From: an uncultured Campylobacter sp.
Lineage (GTDB): Bacteria; Campylobacterota; Campylobacteria; Campylobacterales; Campylobacteraceae
Assembly (NCBI RefSeq): GCF_937959485.1
Contig: NZ_CALGPY010000009.1
Span: 32,178-96,177, forward strand
DNA length: 64,000 nucleotides
Direction: 5' to 3'
Positions 63,923 to 64,000 of the stretch are shown here, piece after piece. The notes under the pieces were generated by a model. The model saw nothing but the letters and a program-made list of their open reading frames with translations. It was not told the DNA's origin and made no database searches. The first letter of the stretch is position 1. Every line of letters begins with the position of its first letter. A program made the translations under genes and the position numbers.

Positions 63923-64000
63923 ATGGAAACTTGGGCGGCTTGGGCGCTTGCATCAGCACTCTTTGCGGCGCTGACCGCGATATTTGCAAAAATCGGACTC
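63923..64000 (+). CDS. EamA-family (DMT) transporter, N-terminal fragment
   Basis: Only 26 residues are inside the window: METWAAWALASALFAALTAI and following, which resemble the first helix of single-domain EamA/DMT transporters. AAAGGAAG lies 6 bases upstream of the ATG. The rest is beyond the window, so the family call is tentative. Confidence 0.6.
   Translation, partial: METWAAWALASALFAALTAIFAKIGL

Noticed and set aside
1..64000. tRNA, rRNA, CRISPR array, insertion sequence or prophage
   Set aside because: No T-loop-like GGTTCGAATCC contexts outside genes, no regular spaced repeats, no transposase, integrase or phage structural gene seen.

Overview
The window looks like chromosomal DNA of a Campylobacter of the higher-GC, mainly oral group (C. 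gracilis, C. showae or C. rectus type). I infer this from protein character, gene order and base composition (mid-40s % GC by eye); I ran no search. As I remember the C. jejuni map, 3455-21326 matches the Cj0123-Cj0138 block and 57833-62089 matches Cj0456c-Cj0460. Between these conserved blocks lie lineage-specific genes and unusually long, AT-motif-rich gaps.

Layout. 1-5375: end of a membrane protein, ribD, a small membrane protein behind a G9 tract, then rimP and rbfA between two gaps of about 1 kb. 5376-14800 (minus strand): infB, ylxR, thrB, tsaB, lpxC, an M23 peptidase and bamA. 14882-21326: tyrA, a phosphatase, dusB, a membrane protein, a DksA-like protein, rlmH and accD. 21420-24159: recO, a PAS protein and an MFS exporter. 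24245-29842: a polysulfide/thiosulfate reductase operon followed by a two-component system. 29935-34106: a duplicated gene pair, a stand-alone sensor, a HIT protein and an MFS transporter. 34327-37717: an IMPACT protein, galU, pgi and a VOC protein. 37879-46517 is the accessory region: membrane proteins of an ARDYD-motif family, an AAG-like hypothetical, three tandem Cys-containing paralogs, an SDR, a spore-photoproduct-lyase-like radical SAM protein and an expanded nucleosidase. 46593-53442: uvrA, a third ARDYD protein, a Sel1-like lipoprotein, prfB and a yqjD-like trio. 53608-57596: panC, rimO, tilS and a phosphoesterase. 57833-62089: miaB cluster and nusA. 62482-64000: a cysteine peptidase-like protein, a lipoprotein and the start of an EamA transporter.

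How genes work together. The first block joins translation initiation (infB, rbfA, rimP), envelope building (lpxC, bamA, M23) and tRNA modification (tsaB, dusB). The reductase operon would pass electrons from the quinone pool to sulfur compounds and sits next to its probable regulators. galU and pgi overlap and link hexose phosphate to UDP-sugars.

The most unusual signal is the density of the hexamer RAATTY (AAATTT, GAATTC, AAATTC, GAATTT). It packs the gaps, makes up 15-bp tandem repeats inside two membrane-protein genes, and occurs throughout extra low-complexity segments inside otherwise conserved enzymes (RimO, a nucleosidase). C. jejuni needs methylated RAATTY for DNA uptake, so these may be accumulated uptake sequences. 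That link is inference.
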